A stretch of DNA of 64,000 nt from Rhizobium rosettiformans. GTDB taxonomy: Bacteria > Pseudomonadota > Alphaproteobacteria > Rhizobiales > Rhizobiaceae. The stretch is taken from positions 3,314,001 to 3,378,000 of the forward strand of contig NZ_CP032405.1 in assembly GCF_016806065.1 (NCBI RefSeq). The letters are read 5' to 3'. The translations under genes and the position numbers were made by a program. The notes below the pieces were generated by a model. That model was not told the DNA's origin and ran no database searches. It was given only the letters and a program-made list of their open reading frames with translations. Positions 28,421 to 38,130 of the stretch are shown here, in pieces. Within the stretch, counting starts at the first letter, position 1. Every line of letters starts with the position of its first letter.

Positions 28421-29176
28421 ATGCTTGAAATCAGAAATCTCCATGCCCGCATCGCCGAAGACGGCACCGAAATCATCAAGGGTCTGAACCTTACTGTAAA
28501 GGCCGGTGAAGTGGCTGCCATCATGGGCCCGAACGGCTCCGGCAAATCAACGTTGTCCTACATTCTGTCGGGCCGCGAAGACTATGAAGTCACCGAAGGC
28601 GACATCCTCTATAACGGCGAGAGCATTCTCGAACTCGACCCGGCCGAGCGCGCTGCCAAGGGCATCTTCCTCGCCTTCCAGTATCCGGTCGAAATCCCGG
28701 GCGTCGCCACCATGCAGTTCCTCAAGGTTGCGATGAACTCGCAGCGCAAGGCCCGCGGCGAAGCCGAACTGACGACGCCGGAATTCATCCGCCGCGTCAA
28801 GGAAGCCGCAGGCGAGTTGAAGATCAACCCTGACATGCTGAAGCGTCCGCTGAACGTCGGTTTCTCCGGCGGTGAAAAGAAGCGCGCCGAAATCCTGCAG
28901 ATGGCGCTGCTCGAGCCGAAGCTCTGCATCCTCGACGAAACCGATTCCGGCCTCGACATCGATGCGCTGAAGATCGTCGCCGACGGCGTCAACGCGTTGA
29001 AGCGTCCGGACCGCGCAACCGTCGTCATCACCCACTACCAGCGCCTGCTCGACTACATCGTGCCGGACAGCGTGCATGTTCTCTACCAGGGCCAGATCAT
29101 CAAGTCGGGTGACAAGAGCCTGGCGCTGGAACTCGAAGCCAACGGCTATGCCGACATCACCGGTCAGGCAGCCTAA
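28421..29176 (+). CDS. sufC: Fe-S cluster assembly ATPase SufC
   Basis: SufC is the ABC-type ATPase of SufBCD. Walker A GPNGSGKST, signature FSGGEKKRAEILQM, Walker B LCILDETDSGLD and the switch His in VVITHYQRLLDYI are present; 251 aa. The ATG at 28421 follows GAAAGGA. It is cytoplasmic and unlike ABC transporters has no membrane partner. Confidence 0.97.
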   Translation: MLEIRNLHARIAEDGTEIIKGLNLTVKAGEVAAIMGPNGSGKSTLSYILSGREDYEVTEGDILYNGESILELDPAERAAKGIFLAFQYPVEIPGVATMQFLKVAMNSQRKARGEAELTTPEFIRRVKEAAGELKINPDMLKRPLNVGFSGGEKKRAEILQMALLEPKLCILDETDSGLDIDALKIVADGVNALKRPDRATVVITHYQRLLDYIVPDSVHVLYQGQIIKSGDKSLALELEANGYADITGQAA

Positions 29177-29207
29177 AGGGCTCTCAAGTTTTGAAGGAGT
29201 TGCAACG

Positions 29208-30485
29208 ATGACATTGCAAGCGGCCAACCGGCTCACCGTAGCCGAGACCCAGCTCATCGACGCCTATACCAATCAGGTCGGCAGCCTTCCGGGCGATGGC
29301 GCCGTGCTTTTGAAGCGCGACGGCCTGTTCGACGCGCTGAAGCGCCAGGGCCTGCCGACGCGCCGCGTCGAGACCTTCCATTATACGGACCTCAAGGCGC
29401 TGCTGCGTGCGCTTCCGGCGGATGAGCCGCAGGCTGTTGCCAAGACGGTTGACCCCTTGGTGTCGGGCGCTCATGTGCTCAACGTCCTGCAGGGCGTGGC
29501 CCAGCGGCCGTCAGCGCTGCCGGATGGTCTGAGCATCGCACTCTACCGCGACGCGCTCTCCACGGGCGCCGCTGCCGACGGTCTGACAGCCTTCAACGCG
29601 GACGACACGATCGGCCGCCTGAACGGTGCCTTCGTGCGCGACGGCTTTACGCTCGAAGTGGCAGAGGACACGGAGATCGAAGCCCCGATCGAGCTGCAGT
29701 CGGTTCACGCGGCCGGTCAGCTGCATCTGCGGTTCCCCGCCAGCTTCGGCAAGGGTTCCAAGGCAACCATTATCGAGCGTCATGTCGGCCAGAGCGGTTC
29801 GGCCGCACTCGCCTCCGTCGTCGCCGATCTGAAGCTCGGCGAGGGTGCCGAGATCACCTGGGTGATCCTGCAGGGCGAAGGCGATGCCGACACGCATCTC
29901 GGCCAGATCCGCGCCGAACTGGGCAAGGATGCGAAGTTCAGGCTCTTCATCGTCAATGCCGGCGGCAAGCTGGTGCGCCAGGAAGTGCATGTGAAGACCG
30001 CGGGCGAAGGCTCCGACTTCATGCTACGCGGCGTCAACCTGCTCGGCGGCGAAACCCATACCGATGTCACCATGACACTCGGCCACGACGTACCGAACAC
30101 CACCTCGACGGAAATCATCCGCAACGTCGTCTTCGATCGCGCCAAGGGCGTTTTCCAGGGCATGATCCGGGTTGCTCCGGATGCCCAGAAAACCGATGCC
30201 CGCATGGCCTGCAACACGCTGCTGATGTCGGATGATTGCGAGTTTTCGGTGAAGCCGGAACTCGAAATCTTCGCCGACGACGTGCAGTGCGCCCATGGTG
30301 CGACGGTCGCCGACATCCACAAGAGCCATCTCTACTACCTGATGTCGCGTGGCATTCCGGAAAAGAAGGCGCGTGCGCTGTTGATCAATGGCTTCGTTGC
30401 CGAGATCGTCGAGGAGCTCGAAAACGAGCCGCTCGTCGAGGCCCTGGAAGAGATCATCACCGACTGGCTGGAGCATCATGGCTGA
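29208..30485 (+). CDS. sufD: Fe-S cluster assembly protein SufD
   Basis: SufD is a SufB paralogue that completes the SufBC2D complex and helps iron entry. The 425-aa protein shares the C-terminal beta-helix pattern with SufB (DARMACNTLLMSDDCEFSVKPELEIFADDVQCAHGATV). The ATG at 29208 is fixed by the GAAGGAG Shine-Dalgarno at 29193-29199. The stop overlaps the sufS start by eight bases. Confidence 0.95.
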   Translation: MTLQAANRLTVAETQLIDAYTNQVGSLPGDGAVLLKRDGLFDALKRQGLPTRRVETFHYTDLKALLRALPADEPQAVAKTVDPLVSGAHVLNVLQGVAQRPSALPDGLSIALYRDALSTGAAADGLTAFNADDTIGRLNGAFVRDGFTLEVAEDTEIEAPIELQSVHAAGQLHLRFPASFGKGSKATIIERHVGQSGSAALASVVADLKLGEGAEITWVILQGEGDADTHLGQIRAELGKDAKFRLFIVNAGGKLVRQEVHVKTAGEGSDFMLRGVNLLGGETHTDVTMTLGHDVPNTTSTEIIRNVVFDRAKGVFQGMIRVAPDAQKTDARMACNTLLMSDDCEFSVKPELEIFADDVQCAHGATVADIHKSHLYYLMSRGIPEKKARALLINGFVAEIVEELENEPLVEALEEIITDWLEHHG

Positions 30486-31722
30486 CACGATCGCGGTACG
30501 GACAGGATATGACGTCGAAGCCGTCAGGCGGGACTTCCCGATCCTGTCGCGCGAGGTCTACGGCAAGAAGCTGGTCTATCTCGACAACGCCGCCTCGGCT
30601 CAGAAGCCGAAGCAGGTAATCGACGCGATTAGCCACGCCTATTCAAACGAATATGCGAATGTGCATCGTGGCCTGCATTTCCTGTCCAATGCCGCGACGG
30701 ACGCCTATGAAGCGGCGCGCGAAAAGGTGCGCCGCTTCCTGAACGCCCCCTCGATCGACGAAGTCATCTTCACCAAGTCTTCGACCGAGGCGATCAATAC
30801 TGTCGCCTATGGCTGGGGCATGAAGCATATCGGTGAGGGCGACGAGATCGTGCTCTCGATCATGGAGCATCACTCCAATATCGTGCCCTGGCATTTCCTG
30901 CGGGAACGCAAGGGCGCCAAGCTCGTCTGGGCGCCGGTGACCGATGACGGCGCCTTCGATATGGAAGCCTTTGTTGGCTGCCTGACCGAGCGCACCAAGC
31001 TGATCGCCATCACCCATATGTCGAACGCGCTTGGCACCGTCGTGCCGATCAAGGAGGTCTGCCGGATCGCCCATGAACGCGGCATCGCCGTGATGGTCGA
31101 TGGTTCTCAAGGCGCTGTTCACATGCCGGTTGATGTGCAGGATCTCGGCTGCGACTGGTATGCCGTGACCGGCCACAAGCTCTACGGTCCCTCGGGCATC
31201 GGCGTGCTCTGGGGCAAGATGGATCGCTTGAAGGATATGGACCCCTTCATAGGCGGCGGCGAGATGATCATCGAAGTCGCCGAAGACCGCGTCACCTATA
31301 ACGAGCCGCCGCATCGCTTTGAGGCCGGCACGCCGCCGATCGTCCAGGCGATCGGTCTCGGCTATGCGCTCGACTATATGGAAGCGCTTGGCCGTCAGAA
31401 CATTGCCGCCCATGAGGAGAGCCTGCGCGCCTATGCGCATGAGCGTCTCTCGGCGATCAATTCGCTGCGCATCATCGGCAATGCGCCGGGCAAGGGGGCG
31501 ATCTTCTCCTTTGAACTGGCCGGCATTCATGCCCATGATGTCTCCACCATGATCGACCGTCGCGGCGTTGCCGTTCGCGCCGGAACCCATTGCGCCCAGC
31601 CGCTGCTCGCACGCTTCGGCGTGACCTCCACTTGCCGGGCGTCCTTCGGCCTTTATAACACACGGGAAGAAGTCGATGCGCTGGCGGACGCGCTGGATTA
31701 CGCCCGCAGCTTCTTCGCCTGA
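30478..31722 (+). CDS. sufS: Cysteine desulfurase SufS (group II)
   Basis: SufS supplies sulfur to SufBCD. The 414-aa protein shows the group II signs: N-terminal VRRDFPILSREVYGKKLVYLDNAASAQKP, PLP Lys in TGHKLYGPSGIG and the active Cys in AGTHCAQPLLARFG. No SufE or SufU activator gene is present in the window. Starts inside the end of sufD, so translation is coupled. Confidence 0.96.
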   Translation: MADTIAVRTGYDVEAVRRDFPILSREVYGKKLVYLDNAASAQKPKQVIDAISHAYSNEYANVHRGLHFLSNAATDAYEAAREKVRRFLNAPSIDEVIFTKSSTEAINTVAYGWGMKHIGEGDEIVLSIMEHHSNIVPWHFLRERKGAKLVWAPVTDDGAFDMEAFVGCLTERTKLIAITHMSNALGTVVPIKEVCRIAHERGIAVMVDGSQGAVHMPVDVQDLGCDWYAVTGHKLYGPSGIGVLWGKMDRLKDMDPFIGGGEMIIEVAEDRVTYNEPPHRFEAGTPPIVQAIGLGYALDYMEALGRQNIAAHEESLRAYAHERLSAINSLRIIGNAPGKGAIFSFELAGIHAHDVSTMIDRRGVAVRAGTHCAQPLLARFGVTSTCRASFGLYNTREEVDALADALDYARSFFA

Positions 31723-31734
31723 GGAATGAACACC

Positions 31735-32109
31735 ATGAGTGACACCGAAACCAAGCCCGACGTCCGCGAAGGTATCATCAACACGGCGATCCCGCCGGAA
31801 GAGGTCGCCCGCCTGTCGGACGATATCATCGCGGCGCTGAAGACCGTCTATGACCCGGAAATTCCCTCCGATATCTTCGAACTCGGCCTGATCTACAAGA
31901 TCGACATCGAGGACGACCGCACGGTGAAGATCGTCATGACGCTGACCGCCCCCGGTTGCCCGGTCGCCGGCGAAATGCCGGGCTGGGTCGAGAATGCCGT
32001 CGGCTCGGTCGAGGGCGTCTCGGGCGTCGAAGTCGAGATGAGCTTCGATCCGCCATGGACGCCGGACCGCATGTCCGAAGAGGCGCAGGTCGCTGTCGGC
32101 TGGTACTGA
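31735..32109 (+). CDS. sufT: SufT-like MIP18/DUF59 Fe-S maturation protein
   Basis: The 124-aa protein contains LKTVYDPEIPSDIFELGLIYKIDIE and MTLTAPGCPVAGEMPGWVENAV, the DUF59 signature with its conserved Cys. Members (SufT, called SufX in Agrobacterium) help maturation of Fe-S proteins. Two ATGs are in frame; 31735 is preferred because TGAGGA sits nine bases upstream, whereas 31726 abuts it. A strong terminator ends the operon here. Confidence 0.9.
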   Translation: MSDTETKPDVREGIINTAIPPEEVARLSDDIIAALKTVYDPEIPSDIFELGLIYKIDIEDDRTVKIVMTLTAPGCPVAGEMPGWVENAVGSVEGVSGVEVEMSFDPPWTPDRMSEEAQVAVGWY

Positions 32110-32128
32110 GAGAATTAGGCAATTAACG

Positions 32129-32156
32129 AAACGGCCCGCATCAAGCGGGCCGTTTT
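32129..32156 (+). terminator. Terminator of the suf operon
   Basis: AAACGGCCCGC / GCGGGCCGTTT, an 11-bp stem with a 5-nt loop and a T-run. It lies 19 bases after sufT and 18 before the stop of the convergent rutF gene; the arms also end in A-runs on the other strand, so it can serve both. Confidence 0.88.
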
Positions 32157-32174
32157 GCGTTTCACTACAGATGT

Positions 32175-32702
32175 TTAGACGGTACGATAGGCCCTGTCGA
32201 AATAGACCAGCGCCTGACCCTCGTCGCGGGTGGTGACGTCGAGAACCTCGCAGAACAACACGTCATGGGTGCTGCCGTCATGCACTTCCGTGACCCGGCA
32301 TTCGAACGAGACGAGCGCATCGACCAGGCGCGGCGTGCCGGATGCCGTCGTCTCCCAGGTGGCGGCGGCGAAACGTTCATCGACCGGCGTCTTGCCGCCG
32401 AAGAGCCGGCTGACAGGCTCGTGTTCTGCCGAGAGAGCATTGACCGTGACGAACCCGTTGGTGCTGACGGCAGGATAGGCGGAAGATCCCTTGTTGAGGC
32501 AGACGAGCAGCGTCGGCGGATTGTCGGAGACGCTGGTGACGGCGGTTGCTGCAAAGCCGGCGCGTCCGCCGGGGCCATCGGTTGTGACGATGGTGACGGC
32601 GGCGGCAAGCCGAGCCATGCCGTTGCGATAGGTCGCGCTCTTTTCCGGCGAGGTGGCTTCCGGTGCAGATGCGACAGGTGCGATGGTCTTGGTGGCCAGC
32701 AT
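32175..32702 (-). CDS. rutF: Pyrimidine utilization flavin reductase RutF
   Basis: RutF is the NADH:FMN reductase that feeds RutA with reduced flavin. The 175-aa protein shows the flavin reductase pattern [48 protein letters not shown] and [25 protein letters not shown]. The ATG at 32702 follows a GAAGGAATT site. It is the last gene of the rut operon; rutE and a RutG transporter are not in the window. Confidence 0.9.
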   Translation of the reverse strand: MLATKTIAPVASAPEATSPEKSATYRNGMARLAAAVTIVTTDGPGGRAGFAATAVTSVSDNPPTLLVCLNKGSSAYPAVSTNGFVTVNALSAEHEPVSRLFGGKTPVDERFAAATWETTASGTPRLVDALVSFECRVTEVHDGSTHDVLFCEVLDVTTRDEGQALVYFDRAYRTV

Positions 32703-32713
32703 GGGCAATTCCT

Positions 32714-33499
32714 TCAGGCGTGTTCGAGGGTCGACAGAAAGTCGACGACCGCGCTGTTGAATGTTTGCGGATAGGTGACGTTGACGGCATGTCCACCGGC
32801 GACGGTGAGCACGAGATTTGCGTTTGGCAGGCCTTCGGCAAGGCGCAGCGACCGGGAATAGGGGACGAGCAGGTCGTCGCGGGTGGCGATGACGAGCGTC
32901 GGCGTCTGGATCTCGCCGAGCCTGTCGTCGACATCGAAGGCGCGCAGTGCTGCGATGCGGCGCAGGATGTTGTCGCGGCCCTGGAAATGGGCAAGCGCAT
33001 GCGCCTCTTCCGCCGCCATCTTCTCCGGGTTTTCCGCCATGTAAATGGCGGGATAGAGGAAGAGCGGCTGTGCCTTGACGAAGGCCTCGACACCGGCGTT
33101 TTCCAGGAGCGCGATACGCACGTCGAAGCAACGTCCGGAATGCGGATCGGCCTTGCTCCACGCATTGATCAGCACGAGGCTTTCGATCAGCTCCGGCCGG
33201 CGCAGCGCCAGATCCAGCCCGATCAGACCGCCCAGCGCATGGCCCATGAAGTGGAATTTCTCAAGCTTCACTGCGTCGACGATTTCGAGAACGTCGTCGG
33301 CCATGGCCGGAATGCCGCCAGTCTCCGGCACTTCGCCACCCGTCTTGCCGCAGCCGCGATGGTCATAGGTGACGACGCGGAAACGCTCCGAAAGGGCAGG
33401 GATCTGCGGTGCCCAATACCCGCCCGAGCCGCCGAGGCCTGACGAGAGCAGGAAGGTCGGCGCATCGGGAGAGGTGAGGCCGTGGATGTCGTAATGCAT
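32714..33499 (-). CDS. rutD: Aminoacrylate hydrolase-like RutD
   Basis: An alpha/beta hydrolase-fold protein of 261 aa that speeds aminoacrylate breakdown in uracil catabolism. The N-terminus has [20 protein letters not shown]. The nucleophile elbow reads GHALGG, so the Ser is replaced by Ala, as in E. coli RutD; the C-terminal AGGHAVNVT His region and a catalytic Asp region are kept. The protein therefore does not look like a normal serine hydrolase. A palindromic repeat separates it from rutC. Confidence 0.93.
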   Translation of the reverse strand: MHYDIHGLTSPDAPTFLLSSGLGGSGGYWAPQIPALSERFRVVTYDHRGCGKTGGEVPETGGIPAMADDVLEIVDAVKLEKFHFMGHALGGLIGLDLALRRPELIESLVLINAWSKADPHSGRCFDVRIALLENAGVEAFVKAQPLFLYPAIYMAENPEKMAAEEAHALAHFQGRDNILRRIAALRAFDVDDRLGEIQTPTLVIATRDDLLVPYSRSLRLAEGLPNANLVLTVAGGHAVNVTYPQTFNSAVVDFLSTLEHA

Positions 33500-33519
33500 G
33501 CGTGTTTGCTCTGGCTTGG

Positions 33520-33661
33520 CCCCTCACCCTGACCCTCGCCCCGCAGGCAGGGAGAGGGGATGGCCGCCCTTTGTGCAAGGGAAGCCCAGGTGCAGGCGAT
33601 TGCGATCTGGTCGCTTCTCCCCGCTTGCGGGGAGAAGGTGGCGGCAGCCGGATGAGGGCGG
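33520..33661. repeat. Rhizobial palindromic intergenic repeat (RIME-like) between rutD and rutC
   Basis: Two modules are visible. The first (33520-33560) begins CCCTCACCCTGACCCTC and ends GGGAGAGGGG. The second (33614-33660) has CTTCTCCCCGC and GCGGGGAGAAG in perfect 11-bp inverted repeat around TT, then GGTGGCGGCAGCCGGATGAGGG. Both modules recur, degenerate, inside cobN (55480-55590). The sequence type is like the RIME elements known from rhizobial genomes. Here it lies inside an operon and would form a hairpin in the rut mRNA. Confidence 0.7.
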
Positions 33662-33673
33662 CTTAAAGCCCGA

Positions 33674-34063
33674 TCACTTTTTCCCGATATGCGCGACGGT
33701 CGCGATCTCGACCAGTGCATCTGGCTTCACCAGACCGCATTGCACGCAGTAGCGCGCCGGCTTGTCGCCCGGAAAATACTCGGCATAGACCTTATTGACG
33801 GCCTGATAGTTGGCCCAGTCGGTGACGAAGATGTGGTTCATGGTGACGTCTTCCATCGTGCCGCCGGCGGTCTCGATGACGGACTTGATGGTTTCCAGCA
33901 CATGGCGCGTCTGGGCGCCGGCATCGCCGACATGCACGACGTCATTGTTCTTGTCGAAGGGAAGGGTTCCCGAGACATAGAGCATGCCGTCGGCAAGGGC
34001 GCCGGGCGAGTAGGGGGCGATCGGCTTCTGGGTGCCTTCCGGAACGACGATGGTCTTGGGCAT
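33674..34063 (-). CDS. rutC: 3-aminoacrylate deaminase RutC
   Basis: RutC is a RidA/YjgF-family protein (129 aa) that deaminates aminoacrylate. It has the conserved [22 protein letters not shown] opening and the C-terminal [13 protein letters not shown] with conserved Glu; the Arg in ARYCVQC is in place. The ATG at 34063 follows CAGGAGAGTG. The frame extends to 34198 but only through intergenic DNA. Confidence 0.92.
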   Translation of the reverse strand: MPKTIVVPEGTQKPIAPYSPGALADGMLYVSGTLPFDKNNDVVHVGDAGAQTRHVLETIKSVIETAGGTMEDVTMNHIFVTDWANYQAVNKVYAEYFPGDKPARYCVQCGLVKPDALVEIATVAHIGKK

Positions 34064-34109
34064 TCTCACACTCTCCTGGTTTGATGGGGCCTTGTTGGAA
34101 TGTTGATGA

Positions 34110-34852
34110 TCATTCTCCTGCATCGGCAGGCGCTGCCTGTCCGATCGCGCCGCAGAAGTCGTTGACGTTCGCCACCCAGCCAAAGAACTTTTCGACATTG
34201 TAGACGGTCGCCTGCTGGATGAAGTCGGGGCCGAGGTGATGGGTCGCGTCCTCGAGCATCACACCGAAATATTCGAGGTGAAAGGCATCGCGCAGCGAGC
34301 TTTCCACGCAGACATTGGTGGCAATGCCGACGAAGACGAGATTGCGGATCCCGCGGGCGCGCAGCACCGAGTCCATATTGGTATTGAAGAAGCCGGAATA
34401 GCGGCTCTTCGGCACCAGGATGTCACCGGGCTTCGGCTGCAATTCGTCGACGATCGCGTAGTCCCAGGTGCCCTTGGCGAGCAGTTGCCCCTGCAGTTCG
34501 GGCCGTTTGCGCATTGTTTTCAGCGCATTCGACTTGTGCCAGTTGGGCGAGCCGGGGCCGCCAGCCTCGACATAGTCAGGATCCCAGCCGTTCTGGAAAT
34601 AAACGACCAGAACGCCCGCTTCACGCGCCGCGTCGAGCGTCTTCTTGATATTGGCGATCGTGCCCTTGGCGCCGGATATGTCGAAGCCGGCAAGATCGAC
34701 ATAACCGCCTTCGGTCGAATAGGCATTCTGCATGTCGACAACGACGACCGCCGTTTCTGACGGCTTCAGGGTGATCGGCTCGGGACGGGCCGGAAGCGTG
34801 ACGCTCTTCGTCAGCTCCGGGCGTGGCTGATAGCCAGCAACAACGGCCTCGC

Positions 34853-34856
<4 letters not shown>
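34110..34856 (-). CDS. rutB: Ureidoacrylate amidohydrolase RutB
   Basis: RutB is an isochorismatase-like cysteine hydrolase that splits ureidoacrylate to aminoacrylate and carbamate. The 248-aa protein has the catalytic Asp in [11 protein letters not shown], a Lys in VPKSRYSGF and the nucleophile Cys in [11 protein letters not shown]. The start overlaps the rutA stop (ATGA), a classic coupled pair. Confidence 0.95.
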
Positions 34857-35944
<1,088 letters not shown>

Positions 35945-36002
35945 ATCTGTTCTCCGCTTCTGGAGGCGCGCCGGGCGCCTTGTTTTGTTTCGCAGAGAAT
36001 GA

Positions 36003-36018
36003 AGCAATTGCTGTGCCA
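36003..36018 (-). promoter_or_regulatory. Sigma-54 (-24/-12) promoter of the rut operon
   Basis: On the minus strand TGGCAC, five bases, TTGCT gives GG and GC separated by exactly ten bases, the RpoN promoter signature TGGCAC-N5-TTGCW. The start point would lie near 35992, about 48 bases before the rutA ATG. Nitrogen control through NtrC-type activation is inferred by analogy to E. coli rut. Confidence 0.78.
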
Positions 36019-36069
36019 GTCTTAAAATAAGAATCTAAACAGTCACTTAGGTATTGGCTGGCAAAATAA

Positions 36070-36085
36070 TTTACCGAATGGTCAA
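36070..36085. promoter_or_regulatory. RutR-like operator candidate
   Basis: TTTACCGAATGGTCAA matches the RutR palindrome TTGACCA-N2-TGGTCAA at 12 of 14 defined positions. It lies upstream of the sigma-54 promoter. No rutR gene is in the window. Confidence 0.5.
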
Positions 36086-36199
36086 AATTCATCTCGATTT
36101 CGAAAGCTTTTGCCCGGGTTTGCATCCGTTTCCGCTGTGCACTGCAATATTTTTGATCGCGATCGAGGGAAGCTTCATGCGAGGGGGCGTTTCAAGCTT

Positions 36200-36258
36200 C
36201 TGATAAAGATCAAGTTTTTTTCGCCTTGCTGTTGTGCACAAGGATTGATCATCATCAG
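36200..36258. promoter_or_regulatory. Two FNR/FixK-type box candidates in the rutA-sufA region
   Basis: CTGATAAAGATCAA (36200-36213) and TTGATCATCATCAG (36245-36258) each match TTGAT-N4-ATCAA at 9 of 10 positions. Between them is the palindrome TTGTGCACAA (36232-36241). The 448-base gap 35945-36392 contains only these sites, the rut control region and the sufA leader; no gene was seen. Confidence 0.35.
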
Positions 36259-36392
36259 GCGCAGGTCTGTCCGCAAAGCGCTTCCACTGGGGTCGGGAGC
36301 CCGCCTAAGCTATTGAACCGACGAGGCGCCTCCCTTACATTGCCAAGAGAAACGCCGGACCTTGAACCCGGTTGTTGATGGAGACTGTGCCG

Positions 36393-36779
36393 ATGGGCTT
36401 TCAGGTAATGACCATGAGCGATGCGGCTGCCGCACGCGTCAGGGCGATCGTCGAGAATTCCGGTCCCGATGCCAAGGGCATCCGCGTGGGCATCAAGAAG
36501 GGTGGCTGCGCCGGGATGGAATACACCATCGATCTGGTGACCGAACCAAATCCGAGGGATGACCGCATCGAAAAAGACGGCTCCTCCGTCTGGATCGATC
36601 CGGCTGCGGTCCTTTACCTGCTGGGTACGGAAATGGGCTTCGAGACCACCACGCTGCGTTCCGGATTCACCTTCCACAACCCGAATCAGACGTCTGCCTG
36701 TGGCTGCGGCGAATCCGTGGAGTTGAAGGCGGCCGATCTGTCGGAGCTTGCAAAGCAGCGCCAAGGTGCGCCTGCATGA
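36393..36779 (+). CDS. sufA: A-type Fe-S carrier SufA
   Basis: SufA carries Fe-S clusters from SufBCD to client proteins. The 128-aa protein holds the three family Cys: one in KKGGCAGMEY and two in SACGCGES near the C-terminus. ATG 36393 (MGFQVMTMSD) follows GGAG nine bases upstream; ATG 36378 is an alternative. In related rhizobia sufA directly follows sufT; here the rut operon lies between them, so sufA must use its own promoter. Confidence 0.9.
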   Translation: MGFQVMTMSDAAAARVRAIVENSGPDAKGIRVGIKKGGCAGMEYTIDLVTEPNPRDDRIEKDGSSVWIDPAAVLYLLGTEMGFETTTLRSGFTFHNPNQTSACGCGESVELKAADLSELAKQRQGAPA

Positions 36780-36864
36780 TTTGACCGGCAATCCGGCGCT
36801 TGGGGAGTTGCACGCTTTTCATCCCGCGAGAATTCTCTTTTTCGCCGTAATTCGAAGAAATATC

Positions 36865-36887
36865 TTGCGGAATATCGATATACGCAA
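36865..36887. promoter_or_regulatory. Palindromic operator candidate before the Lrp-type gene
   Basis: ATATCGATAT (36872-36881) is a perfect 10-bp palindrome, flanked by TTGCG and CGCAA in near-symmetric positions. It ends 13 bases before the lrp-type start, a place consistent with autoregulation. Confidence 0.45.
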
Positions 36888-36900
36888 ATAAACTGCGGCC

Positions 36901-37350
36901 ATGGATACCAGTGACCGCAAAATTATCGATCTCCTGGCTGAAGATGCCCGTCGTTCGCTCGCCAGCATCGGGGATGTGGTAGGGCTTTCTCCGTCCGCCG
37001 TCAATGAACGCATCCGTCGCCTGGTCGCGTCGGGTGCCATCAGACGATTCACCCTTGAGGTTGATCCGGCGGCGCTTGGCCTGCCGATCACCGCCTTCAT
37101 GCTGGTGACCCTGCCACAGGACACCGAACAGGCTGCCTTTCGCGATTATGCAGAAACCCACCCGGCCGTGCTCGAATGTCATCATGTGACTGGCAGCTGG
37201 TCCTATATGCTGAAGATCCGGACGGCCGACCTCACGGGCATCGAGACATTCCTCGCCGATTTGAAGGGCGAGCGCCTGATTGCCCGCAGCGAGACGATGA
37301 TCGCGCTATCGACAGCGAGCGAACGCAGCTACGTGATCGGCACGGAGTGA
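36901..37350 (+). CDS. Lrp/AsnC family transcriptional regulator
   Basis: The 149-aa protein has an N-terminal winged helix (LLAEDARRSLASIGDVVGLSPSAVNERIRRLVASGAIRRFTLEVDP) and a C-terminal RAM/effector domain (ITAFMLVTLPQDTEQAAFRDYAETHPAVLECHHVTGSWSYMLKIRT). Lrp-type proteins sense amino acids. It ends one base before a LysE-type exporter, so an amino-acid-responsive exporter switch is likely. Confidence 0.92.
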   Translation: MDTSDRKIIDLLAEDARRSLASIGDVVGLSPSAVNERIRRLVASGAIRRFTLEVDPAALGLPITAFMLVTLPQDTEQAAFRDYAETHPAVLECHHVTGSWSYMLKIRTADLTGIETFLADLKGERLIARSETMIALSTASERSYVIGTE

Positions 37351-37351
37351 C

Positions 37352-37975
37352 ATGGACGTGCTTCTTTTCGGGAAAGGGCTCGTGCTGGGCGTCGCGATAG
37401 CCGCACCACTCGGACCCATAGGGGCGCTCTGCATCAATCGTACGCTGGAGCGTGGCTTCTGGGCCGGCGTTGCCGGAGGGCTGGGCACCGCAATCGCCGA
37501 CGGCGTCTATGCCGCCCTCGCTGCGGCGGGCTTCACCGCCCTTGGATCCTATCTCGGCTGGATCCAGTTTCCCCTGCAGGTCGCAGGCGGCTTGTTCCTG
37601 ATCTATCTCGGTATTGCGGGTCTTAAGCCGCGGTCGGAGGTCACCGCAGCCAGGGTCCAGGCCCGAGGCCTGCTGTCGACGATCGCTGCGACCTTCCTGC
37701 TCACCATCGCCAATCCCGCGACGATCCTCACCTTCGCGGCGATTTTTGCCGGACTAGGCCTGGCGGCGGGCGAGGGTGGTTGGGAAGGCGTGCAACTGGT
37801 GGCGGGTGTCTTCTTCGGCTCGCTTGCCTGGTGGTTCTTCTTGAGCGGTGCCGTCACCGTGGTGCGCACGCGGCTCCCCCAGGGATTTGCAACCCTGGTC
37901 AGCCGGGTCTCCGCGTTCATTCTGATCGCCTTTGGCATGATTGCGCTGCTGCATGCCTTGTTGACCGCTATCTGA
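37352..37975 (+). CDS. LysE-family amino acid exporter
   Basis: The 207-aa membrane protein has about six hydrophobic helices and the family opening AIAAPLGPIGALCINRTLERGFWAG, plus the ANPATILTFAAIFAGLG segment. Substrates in this family are lysine/arginine, homoserine, threonine or other amino acids; the sequence does not settle which. It is translationally coupled to the Lrp-type gene, which probably regulates it. Confidence 0.92.
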   Translation: MDVLLFGKGLVLGVAIAAPLGPIGALCINRTLERGFWAGVAGGLGTAIADGVYAALAAAGFTALGSYLGWIQFPLQVAGGLFLIYLGIAGLKPRSEVTAARVQARGLLSTIAATFLLTIANPATILTFAAIFAGLGLAAGEGGWEGVQLVAGVFFGSLAWWFFLSGAVTVVRTRLPQGFATLVSRVSAFILIAFGMIALLHALLTAI

Positions 37976-38093
37976 ACCCTTCAACGCATGTCGGCTGATG
38001 CCGTCACCCTGCCGGTGAGCACTGTGAATGCTCCATCGATTCTCTTGGAAATCCAATGTTAATCGGATCGGCCGGTCGCGGGCTGTGCTAGAA

Positions 38094-38107
38094 GTCACAA
38101 ATGTGAC
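38094..38107. promoter_or_regulatory. Inverted repeat before the luxR-type gene
   Basis: GTCACA and TGTGAC are separated by two bases, 23 bases before the ATG at 38131. It may be an operator over the promoter or start point. The rest of the 155-base gap shows no gene. Confidence 0.35.
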
Positions 38108-38130
38108 GACTGGCTATCTTGAGGGTGCGG

